Of a stretch of 32,923 bases of DNA, positions 23,419 through 32,564 are shown piece after piece. Below the pieces are notes generated by a model that worked only from the letters and a program-made list of their open reading frames with translations, had not been told where the DNA came from and did no database searches. Position numbers and translations under genes: made by a program. The DNA comes from an uncultured bacterium. GTDB taxonomy: Bacteria; Cyanobacteriota; Vampirovibrionia; Gastranaerophilales; Gastranaerophilaceae. The stretch lies in assembly GCA_902775025.1 (NCBI GenBank), contig CACYKP010000029.1, positions 1-32,923 of the forward strand, in the 5' to 3' direction. The first letter of the stretch is position 1, and the number at the start of each line of letters is the position of its first letter.

Positions 23419-23906
23419 TCAAAGTTCTTTATTAATATCTTTTATGTATTGTTTTATTGCGGGTGTTATAAGTAAATCCGGCTCACTCATACAAACATCA
23501 TCAAGAATTATAACTCCTCTTCTCTTTTCTCCGGTTTGAATATATAGTAATCCAAGCATAATTTTGTCATATATATTATTAGAAGATTTGTATTCTTCAA
23601 TTTTCGTTTTAACAATATTTAGCTGTTCATAACATTTTGCAAGGTTAATGTAGTTTTTAAAATTAAGCCCGTATAGTTTTAAGGCATCTTCAAAACAAGT
23701 CCTTGCCATATCAGGATATCCGATATACATATATGATTCACCAAGATTTGACTTAAATATTGCAGTCGCCTGCGTGTTTTGGCTTAGTTGTATTGCTATT
23801 TTAAATTCTTGAATAGCAGCATAGTATATTCTGTCTTGAAGAGTTTTCTGTAGCCGGAACAAATAAACATGGCAGATATCAGTAATAAACAAAAAATTCG
23901 TCTCAT
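23419..23906 (-). pseudogene. Exported TPR-repeat protein, frameshifted after its signal peptide
   Basis: The frame from ATG 23906 gives a signal-like start (MRRIFCLLLISAMFICSGYR) but then diverges; the readable body lies in another frame (usable from TTG 23892). One extra A in the AAAA run of CAGAAAACTC (about 23848-23853 on the plus strand) would give MRRIF...SGYRKTLQDRIYYAAIQEF as one product of about 162 residues. The body has 2-3 tetratricopeptide-like units (AIQEFKIAIQLSQN, IFKSNLGESYMYIGYPDMARTCFEDALKLYG, NYINLAKCYEQL). Such proteins hold partners in the envelope. The stop is 3 nt from that of the convergent gene at 23415. Confidence 0.65.
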
Positions 23907-23936
23907 ATTTAATTTTTAATTAATTTATATTGAAAG

Positions 23937-24872
23937 TCATTCTTCAAACAAATCAATTTCCAAACCTTCTTTTGCAAATATTGAATCATCAGAAGCGTAT
24001 TCTTCTGCTAAAGTGTCCAATTTTTCATCCGTGTAGCTTGGATCATAGTGGAAAAAGACAAGCTTTTTAGCTCCGACTTGCTGCTTGCAGTCAAGTGCCA
24101 TCTCGAAAGTGGAGTGTCCAAAACCTTGCTTTGGAACATAAATACTTAAATAATCTTCAGTTGAATATTGTGCATCGTGGATAATCAAATCACAGCCTTT
24201 TGCAAATTTTACAAGCTTTTTATCTCCTCCGGGGTAGCTTTCTTTATCTGTAGCGTAAACCAATGTTTTTCCTTTATATGTGATTTTGTAAACAAGTACC
24301 CCGTTTTGCGGATGAGCGTATGATTTATAACAAGTAATTACAACATCGTTATCTGTGTAATCACCATCTTGTAAATCATTTACTCTTATTACTTTTGGTC
24401 TTTCCTCGCCTTTTTTAAAAATTATATAATTTGTTTCATTCAAATCTGTAATTCTTAAATCAGATGCAATGTCTCCCAAATCCAAAGGAAAAGATTTAGT
24501 AAACAGAAGTTTAGAAAGTTCATCTTCTAATGTTTCATTGTAGTTTACACCACCTAATAAACTCATTCTTGTTGATGAAAGGTGGCAAGGACGAAAGAAC
24601 GGAAAACCTTGTATGTGGTCAAGGTGAATATGGCTTAGAAGAATTGAACATCTGACAGGAGTTCTGTCTGTAAGTGTAGTTCCGGATTCTATGTATTTTT
24701 GCATCAGCTCATTTCCAAGGCTGATCAATCCTGTACCGGCATCAAGGATTATTAAATGACCGCCGACGTGAACTTCTACGCAAGATGTATTCCCTCCGTA
24801 TTTTAAGAAATCTCTATCAGCAACAGGATAACTGCCTCTTACACCTCGAAACTTAATCTTAAATTCATCCAT
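23937..24872 (-). CDS. Metallo-beta-lactamase-fold hydrolase (phosphodiesterase-like)
   Basis: 311 residues, intact. The family start FRGVRGSYPVADR, then GGNTSCVEV, and the di-metal motif SHIHLDHIQGFPFF (H81, H83, D85, H86) are clear. Later ligands appear in YATDKES (Asp) and GFGHSTFEMA / FFHYDPSYTDEKLD. Members are annotated as MBL-fold metal hydrolases or cyclic-nucleotide phosphodiesterase-like and resemble RNase Z in the core; the substrate is unknown. No signal peptide, so cytoplasmic. The ATG overlaps the stop of the upstream metallophosphoesterase by one nt (TAATG), which suggests a coupled pair of phosphoester hydrolases. Confidence 0.85.
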   Translation of the reverse strand: MDEFKIKFRGVRGSYPVADRDFLKYGGNTSCVEVHVGGHLIILDAGTGLISLGNELMQKYIESGTTLTDRTPVRCSILLSHIHLDHIQGFPFFRPCHLSSTRMSLLGGVNYNETLEDELSKLLFTKSFPLDLGDIASDLRITDLNETNYIIFKKGEERPKVIRVNDLQDGDYTDNDVVITCYKSYAHPQNGVLVYKITYKGKTLVYATDKESYPGGDKKLVKFAKGCDLIIHDAQYSTEDYLSIYVPKQGFGHSTFEMALDCKQQVGAKKLVFFHYDPSYTDEKLDTLAEEYASDDSIFAKEGLEIDLFEE

Positions 24873-25861
24873 TATATCTTTTCCCTTCTTAGTTCAAAAC
24901 TTCCATTTCTGTCGCTTTCTTCACCGTATAAAAGCTGTGTTCCCATTAGTCTTATTCTTGCGTGCGTTTGTGTTTCTTTTAAATTTGTTTCTTTCAAATA
25001 TACATCAACTTTTACTTTATTTTTATTGGTGTTAATATTTATAACTCTAAATGCGTTCGGATACGTTACAAGAGACGGGCAAGAAACAATAAGCATGTTG
25101 TTTTCCTGACGAAGTTTAACGGCGTGATAATGACCTTGCAAAATAATAATAGGATTAGAATGTGTTTTTAAGACTTTTTTTAATTCATAATCATTAATTA
25201 ATTTGTGATTAGGACTTGAAAACGGCTCAAAAACAGGAACATGAGTACAAAGAATTATTGTTTCGTCTTGATGTTCTTCTAATTCTTTTTTTAGCCAATC
25301 CAATTCTTCTTTAGATATCTCTCCGTTTGTTGTTACTTTATAATCTATTATAGAATCGAGACAAATTACACGATATCCTCTTTTGGGAGTGAATGCGTAG
25401 TAAATATTATCGTGTTTCATTTTCTTATTATTTTCGGTTAAAACAGATACAAATTTTTTCTTTGTTAAAGGTCCGTCAATTCCTATGTCGTGATTTCCGT
25501 TTATTGCGTACCATGGATAAATAAGGTTTTCTGCATGGTTAATAAACTTTTCCAATTCACTGACTTTAGGAGTATTTATTAAATCTCCTGTAAACATTAC
25601 AAAATCATACGCACCGGAGGTGTTAACTTGGGTGATAGCATCGTCAAGAAGCTTTCCTGAATCTCTCAGCATTTTATAAGATGTATTATCTTCGTATGAT
25701 GAAAAATGAGCATCACTTATTTGTGCAATTCTTAAATTGTTATTTGCTGCAGTACACATTTGTGAACCAATGGCGCAAGCTAAAACAATTGTCAAAATAA
25801 AATTAACAAATTTTGAAAAAAATGATTCTTTTTTCTTTTTTTTATAACTCTCTTTAGGCAT
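24872..25861 (-). CDS. Membrane-anchored calcineurin-like metallophosphoesterase
   Basis: 329 residues from ATG 25861 (MPKESYKKKKK); an ATG two codons earlier (25867) is also possible. A Lys-rich start and one hydrophobic helix (about 17-40, FFSKFVNFILTIVLACAIG) anchor it or export it. The phosphoesterase motifs are in order: ISDAHF (D-x-H), TGDLI (GD), INGNHDIG (GNHD), CTHVP (H) and QGHYHA (GHxH), giving a two-metal site like CpdA/ICC and UDP-2,3-diacylglucosamine hydrolases. The substrate is unknown. A TATAAT (25875-25870) lies 3-9 nt before the two ATGs and there is no Shine-Dalgarno, so it is predicted leaderless. Confidence 0.85.
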   Translation of the reverse strand: MPKESYKKKKKESFFSKFVNFILTIVLACAIGSQMCTAANNNLRIAQISDAHFSSYEDNTSYKMLRDSGKLLDDAITQVNTSGAYDFVMFTGDLINTPKVSELEKFINHAENLIYPWYAINGNHDIGIDGPLTKKKFVSVLTENNKKMKHDNIYYAFTPKRGYRVICLDSIIDYKVTTNGEISKEELDWLKKELEEHQDETIILCTHVPVFEPFSSPNHKLINDYELKKVLKTHSNPIIILQGHYHAVKLRQENNMLIVSCPSLVTYPNAFRVININTNKNKVKVDVYLKETNLKETQTHARIRLMGTQLLYGEESDRNGSFELRREKI

Positions 25862-25869
25862 AATCATTA

Positions 25870-25875
25870 ATTATA
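25870..25875 (-). promoter_or_regulatory. -10 of the metallophosphoesterase / MBL pair
   Basis: TATAAT on the minus strand, within 3-9 nt of the two candidate ATGs; TATTAT three nt further upstream is an alternative -10. Confidence 0.45.
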
Positions 25876-25973
25876 ATAATATATTCAGGAGTTTAAATCA
25901 ATAACGGAGATTAAAAAAGTATTAACAGTTAATAGTATTTATAAGGAAAGTAAAGTTTTGTTACAGAACTTCT

Positions 25974-26023
25974 ATAACATGTTATTTTTAATAAAATATG
26001 TGGAATTTATGACATGATGTTAT
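25974..26023. promoter_or_regulatory. Pair of palindromic sites upstream of the 26103 gene
   Basis: ATAACATGTTAT (25974-25985) is a perfect 12-bp palindrome. About 36 bp further on, ATGACATGATGTTAT (26009-26023) repeats its half-sites around a longer centre. The spacing suggests a dimeric operator pair. This is inferred from sequence symmetry only. Confidence 0.3.
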
Positions 26024-26102
26024 GTTTAGTCGTATGTATTTAGTTGGTAAAGTATATTAAATTTTGCATCAATCCTTTTGGAAAAAATGAAAGGTAAATA
26101 AA

Positions 26103-27005
26103 ATGCAAGGAATAAGTTCTAATTTAACTCAGCAGCTTTTGCAGCTTGATAATCAATATGCGTTTCAAGTTCAAGGTTTGCCGCAAGTACAACAAACTCA
26201 ACAAACCCAGCAGCCGACAGTTACGCCTGTTTCAGGTGATATAAGTCAAGCTCTGCTGAATGATATTGCTTCAATATCATCAGGTGCTTATAATGTAAGT
26301 TCTGCATTTGATAGTGCAATGAATGATATTGCCTCTTTCAAAGATTTAATCTCATCTACACAAAATAGCCTTTCTCAACTAAAAGGATACGCATCTGATA
26401 TAAAAAATATTATTGCTCAGGCTCAGCAAGGCGGACTTTCACAAGGTTTATTAGATAAATTACAAACGGATGTAGATTCCAAAATTCTTGATATAAATAT
26501 AATAAAAGATGCTGCAAATTCAGGGGGTGTTAATCCTTATAGCGGAGAAGTAAGTATTAACGTTCCAAGCTTTAAAGCTTTCTCAAACGGTGGTGAATCT
26601 GCTCCGGTAGAAGGTGATGGTACATACAATCTTGATTTAAGTTTTGAAGTTGGCGGTGTTCAATTCTCGGGAACTGCAAATTTAAGCTTTCAAACCGCTG
26701 AAGATGGAAGTATGCAGCTTGCATTTGATGTAACGCTTGATTACGACTTATCTTCTATATCAGGAGAAGGCGGTATTACATCAGAAGATGCAATGAATGT
26801 AATAGACGGCTTGCTGGCTTTGATGGGAGATCATGAAGGTACATTAGAAGGTGCAAGCAGTATTATGGATGCTGTGTTTGAAAAAATATTTGAAACAATG
26901 GGTTCTGCACAACCAAATGCTGAAAATGCAAACGGGTACGATAGTTCTGAATATTTGAAAAATCAAATTGTACAACAATCTTCTTCTGCATTATCACTTA
27001 TTTAG
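26103..27005 (+). CDS. Acidic Ser/Gln-rich protein of unknown function, flagellin-like in outline
   Basis: 300 residues, with no signal peptide and no membrane segment; AAAGG lies 8 nt before the ATG. A Gln/Thr-rich linker (about 20-45) precedes a long helix (50-140: SSTQNSLSQLKGYASDIKNI, then LDKLQTDVDSKILDINIIKD), a Gly-rich acidic beta region (145-245, DLSFEVGGVQFSGTANLSF) and a helical end KNQIVQQSSSALSLI. Helix, variable beta part and terminal hydrophobic helix resemble flagellin or hook-associated proteins, and a YcgR-type gene lies 6 kb away, but the flagellin signatures are not exact. I leave it as unknown. Its last 4 nt overlap the convergent HEAT-like gene. Confidence 0.6.
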   Translation: MQGISSNLTQQLLQLDNQYAFQVQGLPQVQQTQQTQQPTVTPVSGDISQALLNDIASISSGAYNVSSAFDSAMNDIASFKDLISSTQNSLSQLKGYASDIKNIIAQAQQGGLSQGLLDKLQTDVDSKILDINIIKDAANSGGVNPYSGEVSINVPSFKAFSNGGESAPVEGDGTYNLDLSFEVGGVQFSGTANLSFQTAEDGSMQLAFDVTLDYDLSSISGEGGITSEDAMNVIDGLLALMGDHEGTLEGASSIMDAVFEKIFETMGSAQPNAENANGYDSSEYLKNQIVQQSSSALSLI

Positions 27006-28129
27006 ATGGCATCTATAATACTTTTTATATCAGTGTTGGTAATATTTTTTAATGCAATGTTTTTGTGTTCATTATTTAGAGCTTGTTTTTCTTTGAGTCT
27101 TGTTAGAACTTTTAGTAATAAAGTTTGATTAGAACTGTCTAAAAGCGTTTCAAGTTCTTCTATATTGTCTGCATAATCAACGGCAAAAAATACAAAATCA
27201 CTTTCCTCATATAGTTCATCATACAATAAGCTGTTTAGTTTGTTGACATTTATACTCTTAAAGAATTTATTAATGTTAATTATTTCTTCTTTTGTATTTT
27301 TATCGCAATCAAACAAATATTCGTCATTTTCTTCAAATGATACAAACTTTTCTTTCGCCATTCTTAAGAGCAGGGCTGAAGAACTTGTCAAATTATTATG
27401 GTAAATATTTTCAAATATTTCTAACAAATTGTAGTCTATAGCTGCGCTTGGAGAAATGATTTCAGGGATTGCATTAACAATATTGCATAAAACCAATATC
27501 GCTTTATCAAAATCTTTATTTAATAAAGTTTCCAAATCAACTAAAAATGGTATTTCTAACGCAATATTTTCTGACAAAGAAGATCTTTTCATAATATCAA
27601 AAATCAAAGGCAGAGTATCTTTTGCACCAAATGTAACTAAAAATTTTATAGCACTAAATTGTTCAAATTCGTCCTTTGATTCCAAAAGTTTTACAGCATC
27701 TTCTTTAGAAACGGCATCATTGTTCTTAGCAAGAACTTCTATTGAATTGTTTGATAAAAACTCATCATCTGACTTAGCAGTTTCTCTAATCGCCGGAGTT
27801 AAGTCTTTTATATCATTTTCGTCTAATAATGAGAATACTTTAACCGCATAGGTTTTTTGAGCATCCGTTCCGTTCACGAACAAATCTTTCATTTTTGTTA
27901 TGCAGTCTGTACTATCAAATTCCAAAAATTTGTACAAATTTTTGAAATTATCTTTGTTGCAAGCTTGCTTAATACGTTTTGCGACATTATTCTTTATAAA
28001 ATCAAATAAAAAATCATCTTGTTCCACAAGCTTTTTAAATAACTCAATATCAGGAGTATTCACAAGAATTTTTGCAGCTTGTTCATACTCGGCGGGGTTT
28101 TTCCCTGTAATAGCTTTAAATAAATCCAT
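27002..28129 (-). CDS. HEAT-repeat-like alpha-solenoid protein of unknown function
   Basis: 375 residues, mostly amphipathic helices with no signal peptide. Several 30-40-residue helical pairs (AIRETAKSDDEFLSNNSIEV, SKDEFEQFSAIKFLVTFGAK, DTLPLIFDIMKRSS) look like degenerate HEAT repeats, a scaffold for protein binding. It is strongly acidic and rich in Asp, Asn, Leu and Lys. There is no Shine-Dalgarno; the ATG is about 6 nt after the stop of the DprA-like gene, so translation is probably coupled. The operon pair suggests a shared role, which cannot be named from sequence. Confidence 0.65.
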   Translation of the reverse strand: MDLFKAITGKNPAEYEQAAKILVNTPDIELFKKLVEQDDFLFDFIKNNVAKRIKQACNKDNFKNLYKFLEFDSTDCITKMKDLFVNGTDAQKTYAVKVFSLLDENDIKDLTPAIRETAKSDDEFLSNNSIEVLAKNNDAVSKEDAVKLLESKDEFEQFSAIKFLVTFGAKDTLPLIFDIMKRSSLSENIALEIPFLVDLETLLNKDFDKAILVLCNIVNAIPEIISPSAAIDYNLLEIFENIYHNNLTSSSALLLRMAKEKFVSFEENDEYLFDCDKNTKEEIININKFFKSINVNKLNSLLYDELYEESDFVFFAVDYADNIEELETLLDSSNQTLLLKVLTRLKEKQALNNEHKNIALKNITNTDIKSIIDAI

Positions 28130-28135
28130 ATTAAA

Positions 28136-28711
28136 CTAATCCAAATAAAAAACTGTAATTACTTTATGATTTTCTTCAGCGTATTCAACTGCTCTGTGAA
28201 GAGTTTTACTTGTATGAGATAAGAAACAAATCATTTGATTACAGTCATCAATAATTTCTCTATTACAAACCCTTGAAGCATCTGCTAATGTCATCATTGC
28301 TCTGTCAGAGTGTTCTACTATATTTGGAACACCAATTAATTGGTCTTGAACATCTGAGGGTTGCTGCCCAATTGTTTGAGGTAAAATAACCTTTAATTTG
28401 TCAGGATTAGATTTCATTGCACCTCTGATTGCAGCAGCATTTGTGCCGCATGAACCGCCTGATGTGATAATTGTATTTCCTTGTTGAACAAGAGCGGTTG
28501 CTAAAGTTTCAATCATTTGCTGGTGTGTAATAGCAAGGTTTCGGGAGCCGATGATTGCAATTCTTTTTGCGGGCTGCTTAATAGTAGCTAATTCCATTGC
28601 TAATTCATCAACTGTATCCGGAGTGCTATCCGCCGTATCCATGTCATCAATAGGCACCATAATTGACGGTTGTTGTTCATTGTCATCAATAGAATCTAAA
28701 ATTTCAATCAT
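28136..28711 (-). CDS. DprA/Smf-like Rossmann-fold protein, single-domain
   Basis: 191 residues from ATG 28711, which has AGAAGGTGG 4 nt upstream; a start at 28756 would translate a GC-rich repeat-like tract. After an acidic leader of about 50 residues, the core KRIAIIGSRNLAI, TIITSGGSCGTNAAAIRGA, VILPQTIGQ and CNREIIDDCNQMICFLSHTSK follows the DprA order (GSR, SGGAxGID-AHxGA, VLP, RNRII, sGT). DprA loads RecA onto incoming DNA in transformation. Here RNRII is CNREII and GID is GTN, and the usual N- and C-terminal domains are absent, so a divergent relative or a LOG/MoCo-carrier-type protein is possible. Confidence 0.7.
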   Translation of the reverse strand: MIEILDSIDDNEQQPSIMVPIDDMDTADSTPDTVDELAMELATIKQPAKRIAIIGSRNLAITHQQMIETLATALVQQGNTIITSGGSCGTNAAAIRGAMKSNPDKLKVILPQTIGQQPSDVQDQLIGVPNIVEHSDRAMMTLADASRVCNREIIDDCNQMICFLSHTSKTLHRAVEYAEENHKVITVFYLD

Positions 28712-28740
28712 CTGTCCACCTTCTATTAGTTTTATCTGGT

Positions 28741-28786
28741 TACTGTCCCTTCTCACTTGCCTTCATCGGTCGGGCAGGGAGAATAA
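28741..28786. repeat. Imperfect GC-rich hairpin, possible decayed family-1 repeat
   Basis: TTCTCACTTGCC and GGGCAGGGAGAA form an imperfect stem at the 5' end of the DprA-like gene. It is unusually G+C-rich. The relation to the other repeats is only suggestive. Confidence 0.3.
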
Positions 28787-28882
28787 GAGTTTGTTTACCT
28801 TTTGTTTATTGTATTGTCATTTATATATTTTTTGTTGTATGCTGATTATAATAGCATAAAAATCGGATTTTGGGAATAGGGA

Positions 28883-31285
28883 ATGGAAAATATCTTAGAG
28901 GGACTTAATGCAGAACAGCAAGAGGCAGCCCAAACAACAAAAGGGGCTTTGCTGATATTAGCCGGTGCAGGAAGCGGTAAAACAAAAGTCTTAACATCTC
29001 GAATTGCATATATGATACAACACGGCGCAGTTGCAGGAAAAATTCTCGCAGTAACTTTTACAAATACTGTTAAGTATATGTGGGTTGGTACGTTTCACAG
29101 TATTTGCGGAAGAATTTTAAGACAAGATATTGAACATTATGCTTTTCAAACAGGAAAGTCTCTTGATAAAAATTTTACTATTTATGATGAAACAGATTCT
29201 CTTGCGGTCATCAAACAGGCAATAAAAAAGATAAATCTTGATGACAAAATTTATGCCCCAAAACTTGTTAAGGCAATTATATCAAATGCTAAAAATAAAA
29301 TGCAGGATGCATATACTTTTGCTACATTTGCCCGTGATTTTAAATCACAAAATATCGCTATATGCTTTTAATTACGGTAAAACTTTTAGAACAAAATCCT
29401 GAAGTCAGAGAAAAATATTTTAAAAAGTTTCAGCATATCTTAGTAGATGAGTATCAAGATACAAACCAAGCTCAATATCAATTGGTAAAAGCTTTATATA
29501 CGAACTTGCAAGCAGATGTGCCTGAAACACGTTCTCTTTGTGTAGTGGGCGATGTAGACCAGTCTATTTATTCTTGGCGTGGAGCTGATTTTAGAATTAT
29601 TTTAAATTTTCAAAATGACTTTCCTAATGCTAAAGTCGTAAAACTTGAACAAAATTACCGTTCAACTGCAAATATTCTTAATGCAGCAAATGCAATTATT
29701 GAAAATAATGAAGAACGTGTTGATAAGGTTCTGTATTCACAAAAAGGTGATGGGGAAAAAATATCTCTTTATGAAGCACAAGATGAAGCTGATGAGGCTA
29801 ACTATATAGTGAGATCAATAAGAGATACTTCTGATAATTATAATCAGTTTGCAATTTTGTACAGAACAAATAATCAATCCCGTGCTCTGGAAGAAGCTCT
29901 TATCGCAGCAGGAATTCCATATAGAATATATGGCGGTCTAAAATTCTATGACCGTAAGGAAATTAAAGATGCAATTGCGTATTTGAAACTTGTATATAAC
30001 CCAGATGATTCACAGTCTTTGCGCAGAATAGTAAATGTTCCGAAACGTGCAATTGGCGAAACAACACTTAAACACTTGCAAGAGTATGCAGATGAAAATG
30101 ACTTAAGCCTTTTTGGTTCAATAAAAGATGTAGATAATATTTCTGCAATAAAATCAGGTACTGCAACAAAACTAAAAGATTTTGCAACTCTTATTGAAAA
30201 ATTCCAAGAAGCTCAAAAACGTTATTCTTTGCCGGAATTTTTAGGATTGGTGCTGGAAAGAAGCGGATATTTAAAAGAACTTCACGAATCGAATACAGAT
30301 GAGGATGAAGTCAGGATTGAAAACTTGCAAGAACTGGTGAATGTAGCCAATGAATTTGAACCTGAAGAAGAAGATAATATCTTAGGTGAATTTTTGGCTC
30401 AAGTTTCTTTGGTGTCTGATATTGACGGAATGGATGAAATTGCAAATAATGTTACTCTTATGACATTGCACGCATCAAAAGGATTGGAGTTTCCGATAGT
30501 ATTTCTCGCAGGATGTGATGAAGGTATATTCCCGTCTGCAAGATGCTCTAATACAACATCTGAACTGGAAGAAGAACGCAGGCTTATGTATGTCGGCGTT
30601 ACAAGAGCCGAAACTAAGCTTTATTTGACAACCGCAAAAAGACGCCAAATGTGGGGTGAATACAAATACTATACGCCTAGCAGATTTTTAGAAGAAATAC
30701 CTTCAAATTTACTTGATGAAGAAGCCTCTGAATATTCTGAATATTCACCGGAAAGAAGCACCTTTAGAAGTGCAGTAAGCACAGTTAAGAAAACAAATAA
30801 TACTGCAAAATATACAACTGACGGCTATGTAAAACCGTCTACAGGATTTGGTTCAAATTTTGTTGCCCCTGTGGTAAATAACTCAGGTACAAGCGGAAAG
30901 GCCAATTCTTCCGGCAAACAAAACTACAACCGTAGTAAAACGAAGTCCTGCAAAAATGATAGTTAAGAAAAATCCTATTAATAAAGAAAAGGAAGAAGAA
31001 AGAATGAAGGCTTTTTGGGAAAATAACCCAATGAAGCAAAAAATAGAAGAACAAAAAAGAAAAGATGCTGAAATTGCAGAAGAAAAAAAACAACAAGAAG
31101 AACTTAAAAATGCAACAACTCAATATTTCTTTAATATAGGTGAAAGAGTTTTTCATGAAAAATTGGGCATTGGACACATAGCTGATGTTATACAAATAGG
31201 CGACAGCACTATGTATACTATAGATTTCGGTAAACTTGGTAAAAAAGCTATGGATGCTGCATACGCTCATCTTAAAAAATTCTAG
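28883..31285 (+). pseudogene. pcrA: UvrD/PcrA superfamily-1 DNA helicase in three fragments
   Basis: Three frames make one helicase that unwinds DNA in repair. The first (28883-29371) has the Q motif (LNAEQQEAA) and Walker A GAGSGKT (28-34); after VTFTN it jumps to TVKYMWVGTFHSI, so about 15-20 residues of motif Ia are missing in frame. It stops after DFKSQNIA. The second (29362-30966) begins at MLLITVKLLEQNP, missing about 20 residues, and has VDEYQDTN, VVGDVDQSIYSWRGAD, QNYRSTANI, TLHASKGLEFP and EEERRLMYVGVTRA. The third (30956-31285) holds the PcrA C-terminal Tudor-like domain (IGERVFHEKLGIGHI); deleting one T at about 30944 would join it. An activity loss or assembly error is likely. Confidence 0.85.
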
Positions 31286-31419
31286 TGGGTAAAAAAGTGT
31301 TTTAACCTTGTATTTTGTTTATTATTTTGTTACATTTCTTTACTTTAAACCTAAAATCATGGCAATTTTTCCTTTTAAAATAACTTTATATATATAGGAA
31401 CATATGGGATATTAGGATA

Positions 31420-32556
31420 ATGAGCAACTGGTTAAACAATTTTATGAGCGGTTTAGCGTTCGGAATGTTTGCAGGCAACCCGTTTTTTAGAGGAATGGGC
31501 GGCTTAGGTTTCGGCGGCGGCTGTTGTTCCGGCTTTGGTATAGGTTTCGGTTTTGGCGGAATAAGCAGTACTTATTATTCAGGCTTTGCAAATCCCTTCC
31601 CTTCTATATTTGGCGGTTATATGGGCGGAGGATATTCATCATCTGCCGGACTTATTATGCCGCAAGGTTTTGCAAATAATAATTTCCCGCAAATTGATTT
31701 TGCAACTCCCTGCCAAACGATTTGGGAGGCATATACTAATCCTAATTCAAATTATAATTCATATATGATGGATTGGTTCCAAAGCATGAACCGTCAAACT
31801 AACCCGTTTCAATTTCCTAATAATGTAAATAAACCCATTGAAAATAGTGCTCAATCCCAAATAGGTGAAGATGAAAAATTAGAAGAATCAGTGTTAGGAA
31901 AAAATGGTAATGATAGCTCTTTGAAGTCCGGCTCAAGTTCAAAGCGCCGACAAGCAGAAAAAAGTATAAAACTTAATGCTTCAAACAATCCTCAATCGAC
32001 TTCGGCTTCTGCCAAATCTACAAGAACGGATAATACTCCGCGAGAATTTGCTGATGTTTATGCTTCATTAGGTATTGATGATAAAAGATTTCAAAAAATA
32101 TTTGAAGAATGTGTTTTATCTATAAATGAAGGACGTAAGAAAGGAAGAGATTTTAATATATTTGATGTAAAAGCTATGAATAAAAATGGTGTTTTACAAA
32201 CGACCTATGATGACTATAGAGTAAAAATAAAAAATCTCCCTAAACGTGATGTATCAAACATGACAATGGAAGAAATGTGTGATATATACTATTCAATGTT
32301 TTATGTAAAAGGCGGAGCAAAATATATAAAGGACGATAAACTTGCATTATATGTTTTTGACAGTGATGTAAACATGGGTGTCGGAACAGGAAAAACTTTG
32401 CTTGCCAGAAGTGGCAATAACGCAGAAAGATTTGAAGAAGAGCGCAGAGCTGAATACAAAAGAAGAAATGGTTTCAACAAATATAAAAGGACATGGTTTA
32501 ACAGAATAGAAAATACCAAAAAATATGCTGATAGTAATTTCTCTGCATCAGCATAA
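31420..32556 (+). CDS. Gly-rich protein with C-terminal GH108-like muramidase domain
   Basis: 378 residues. The N-terminal 90 are very Gly/Phe/Ser-rich (GGLGFGGGCCSGFGIGFG...), followed by an Asn/Ser/Gln linker (90-205). Residues about 222-365 match the outline of GH108/PG-binding-3 endolysins and type VI/secretion-activator proteins: an EG near 237 where the catalytic EGG sits, TTYDDYR (261-267), LPKRDVSNMTMEEMCDIYY, LALYVFDSDVNMGVGTGK (308-325, cf. FDxAVNxGxGRA) and RAEYKRR ... WFNRI. Family members cleave peptidoglycan at the host wall. No signal peptide is seen, so release may need a holin-like or dedicated route. EGG being EGR weakens catalysis as a claim. Confidence 0.6.
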   Translation: MSNWLNNFMSGLAFGMFAGNPFFRGMGGLGFGGGCCSGFGIGFGFGGISSTYYSGFANPFPSIFGGYMGGGYSSSAGLIMPQGFANNNFPQIDFATPCQTIWEAYTNPNSNYNSYMMDWFQSMNRQTNPFQFPNNVNKPIENSAQSQIGEDEKLEESVLGKNGNDSSLKSGSSSKRRQAEKSIKLNASNNPQSTSASAKSTRTDNTPREFADVYASLGIDDKRFQKIFEECVLSINEGRKKGRDFNIFDVKAMNKNGVLQTTYDDYRVKIKNLPKRDVSNMTMEEMCDIYYSMFYVKGGAKYIKDDKLALYVFDSDVNMGVGTGKTLLARSGNNAERFEEERRAEYKRRNGFNKYKRTWFNRIENTKKYADSNFSASA

Positions 32557-32564
32557 AAAAAACA

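Noticed and set aside
30839..31270. 143-codon minus-strand frame (Phe/Ser-rich)
   Set aside because: Antisense shadow of the Lys/Glu-rich helicase tail; composition is that of a reverse-complemented coding region.
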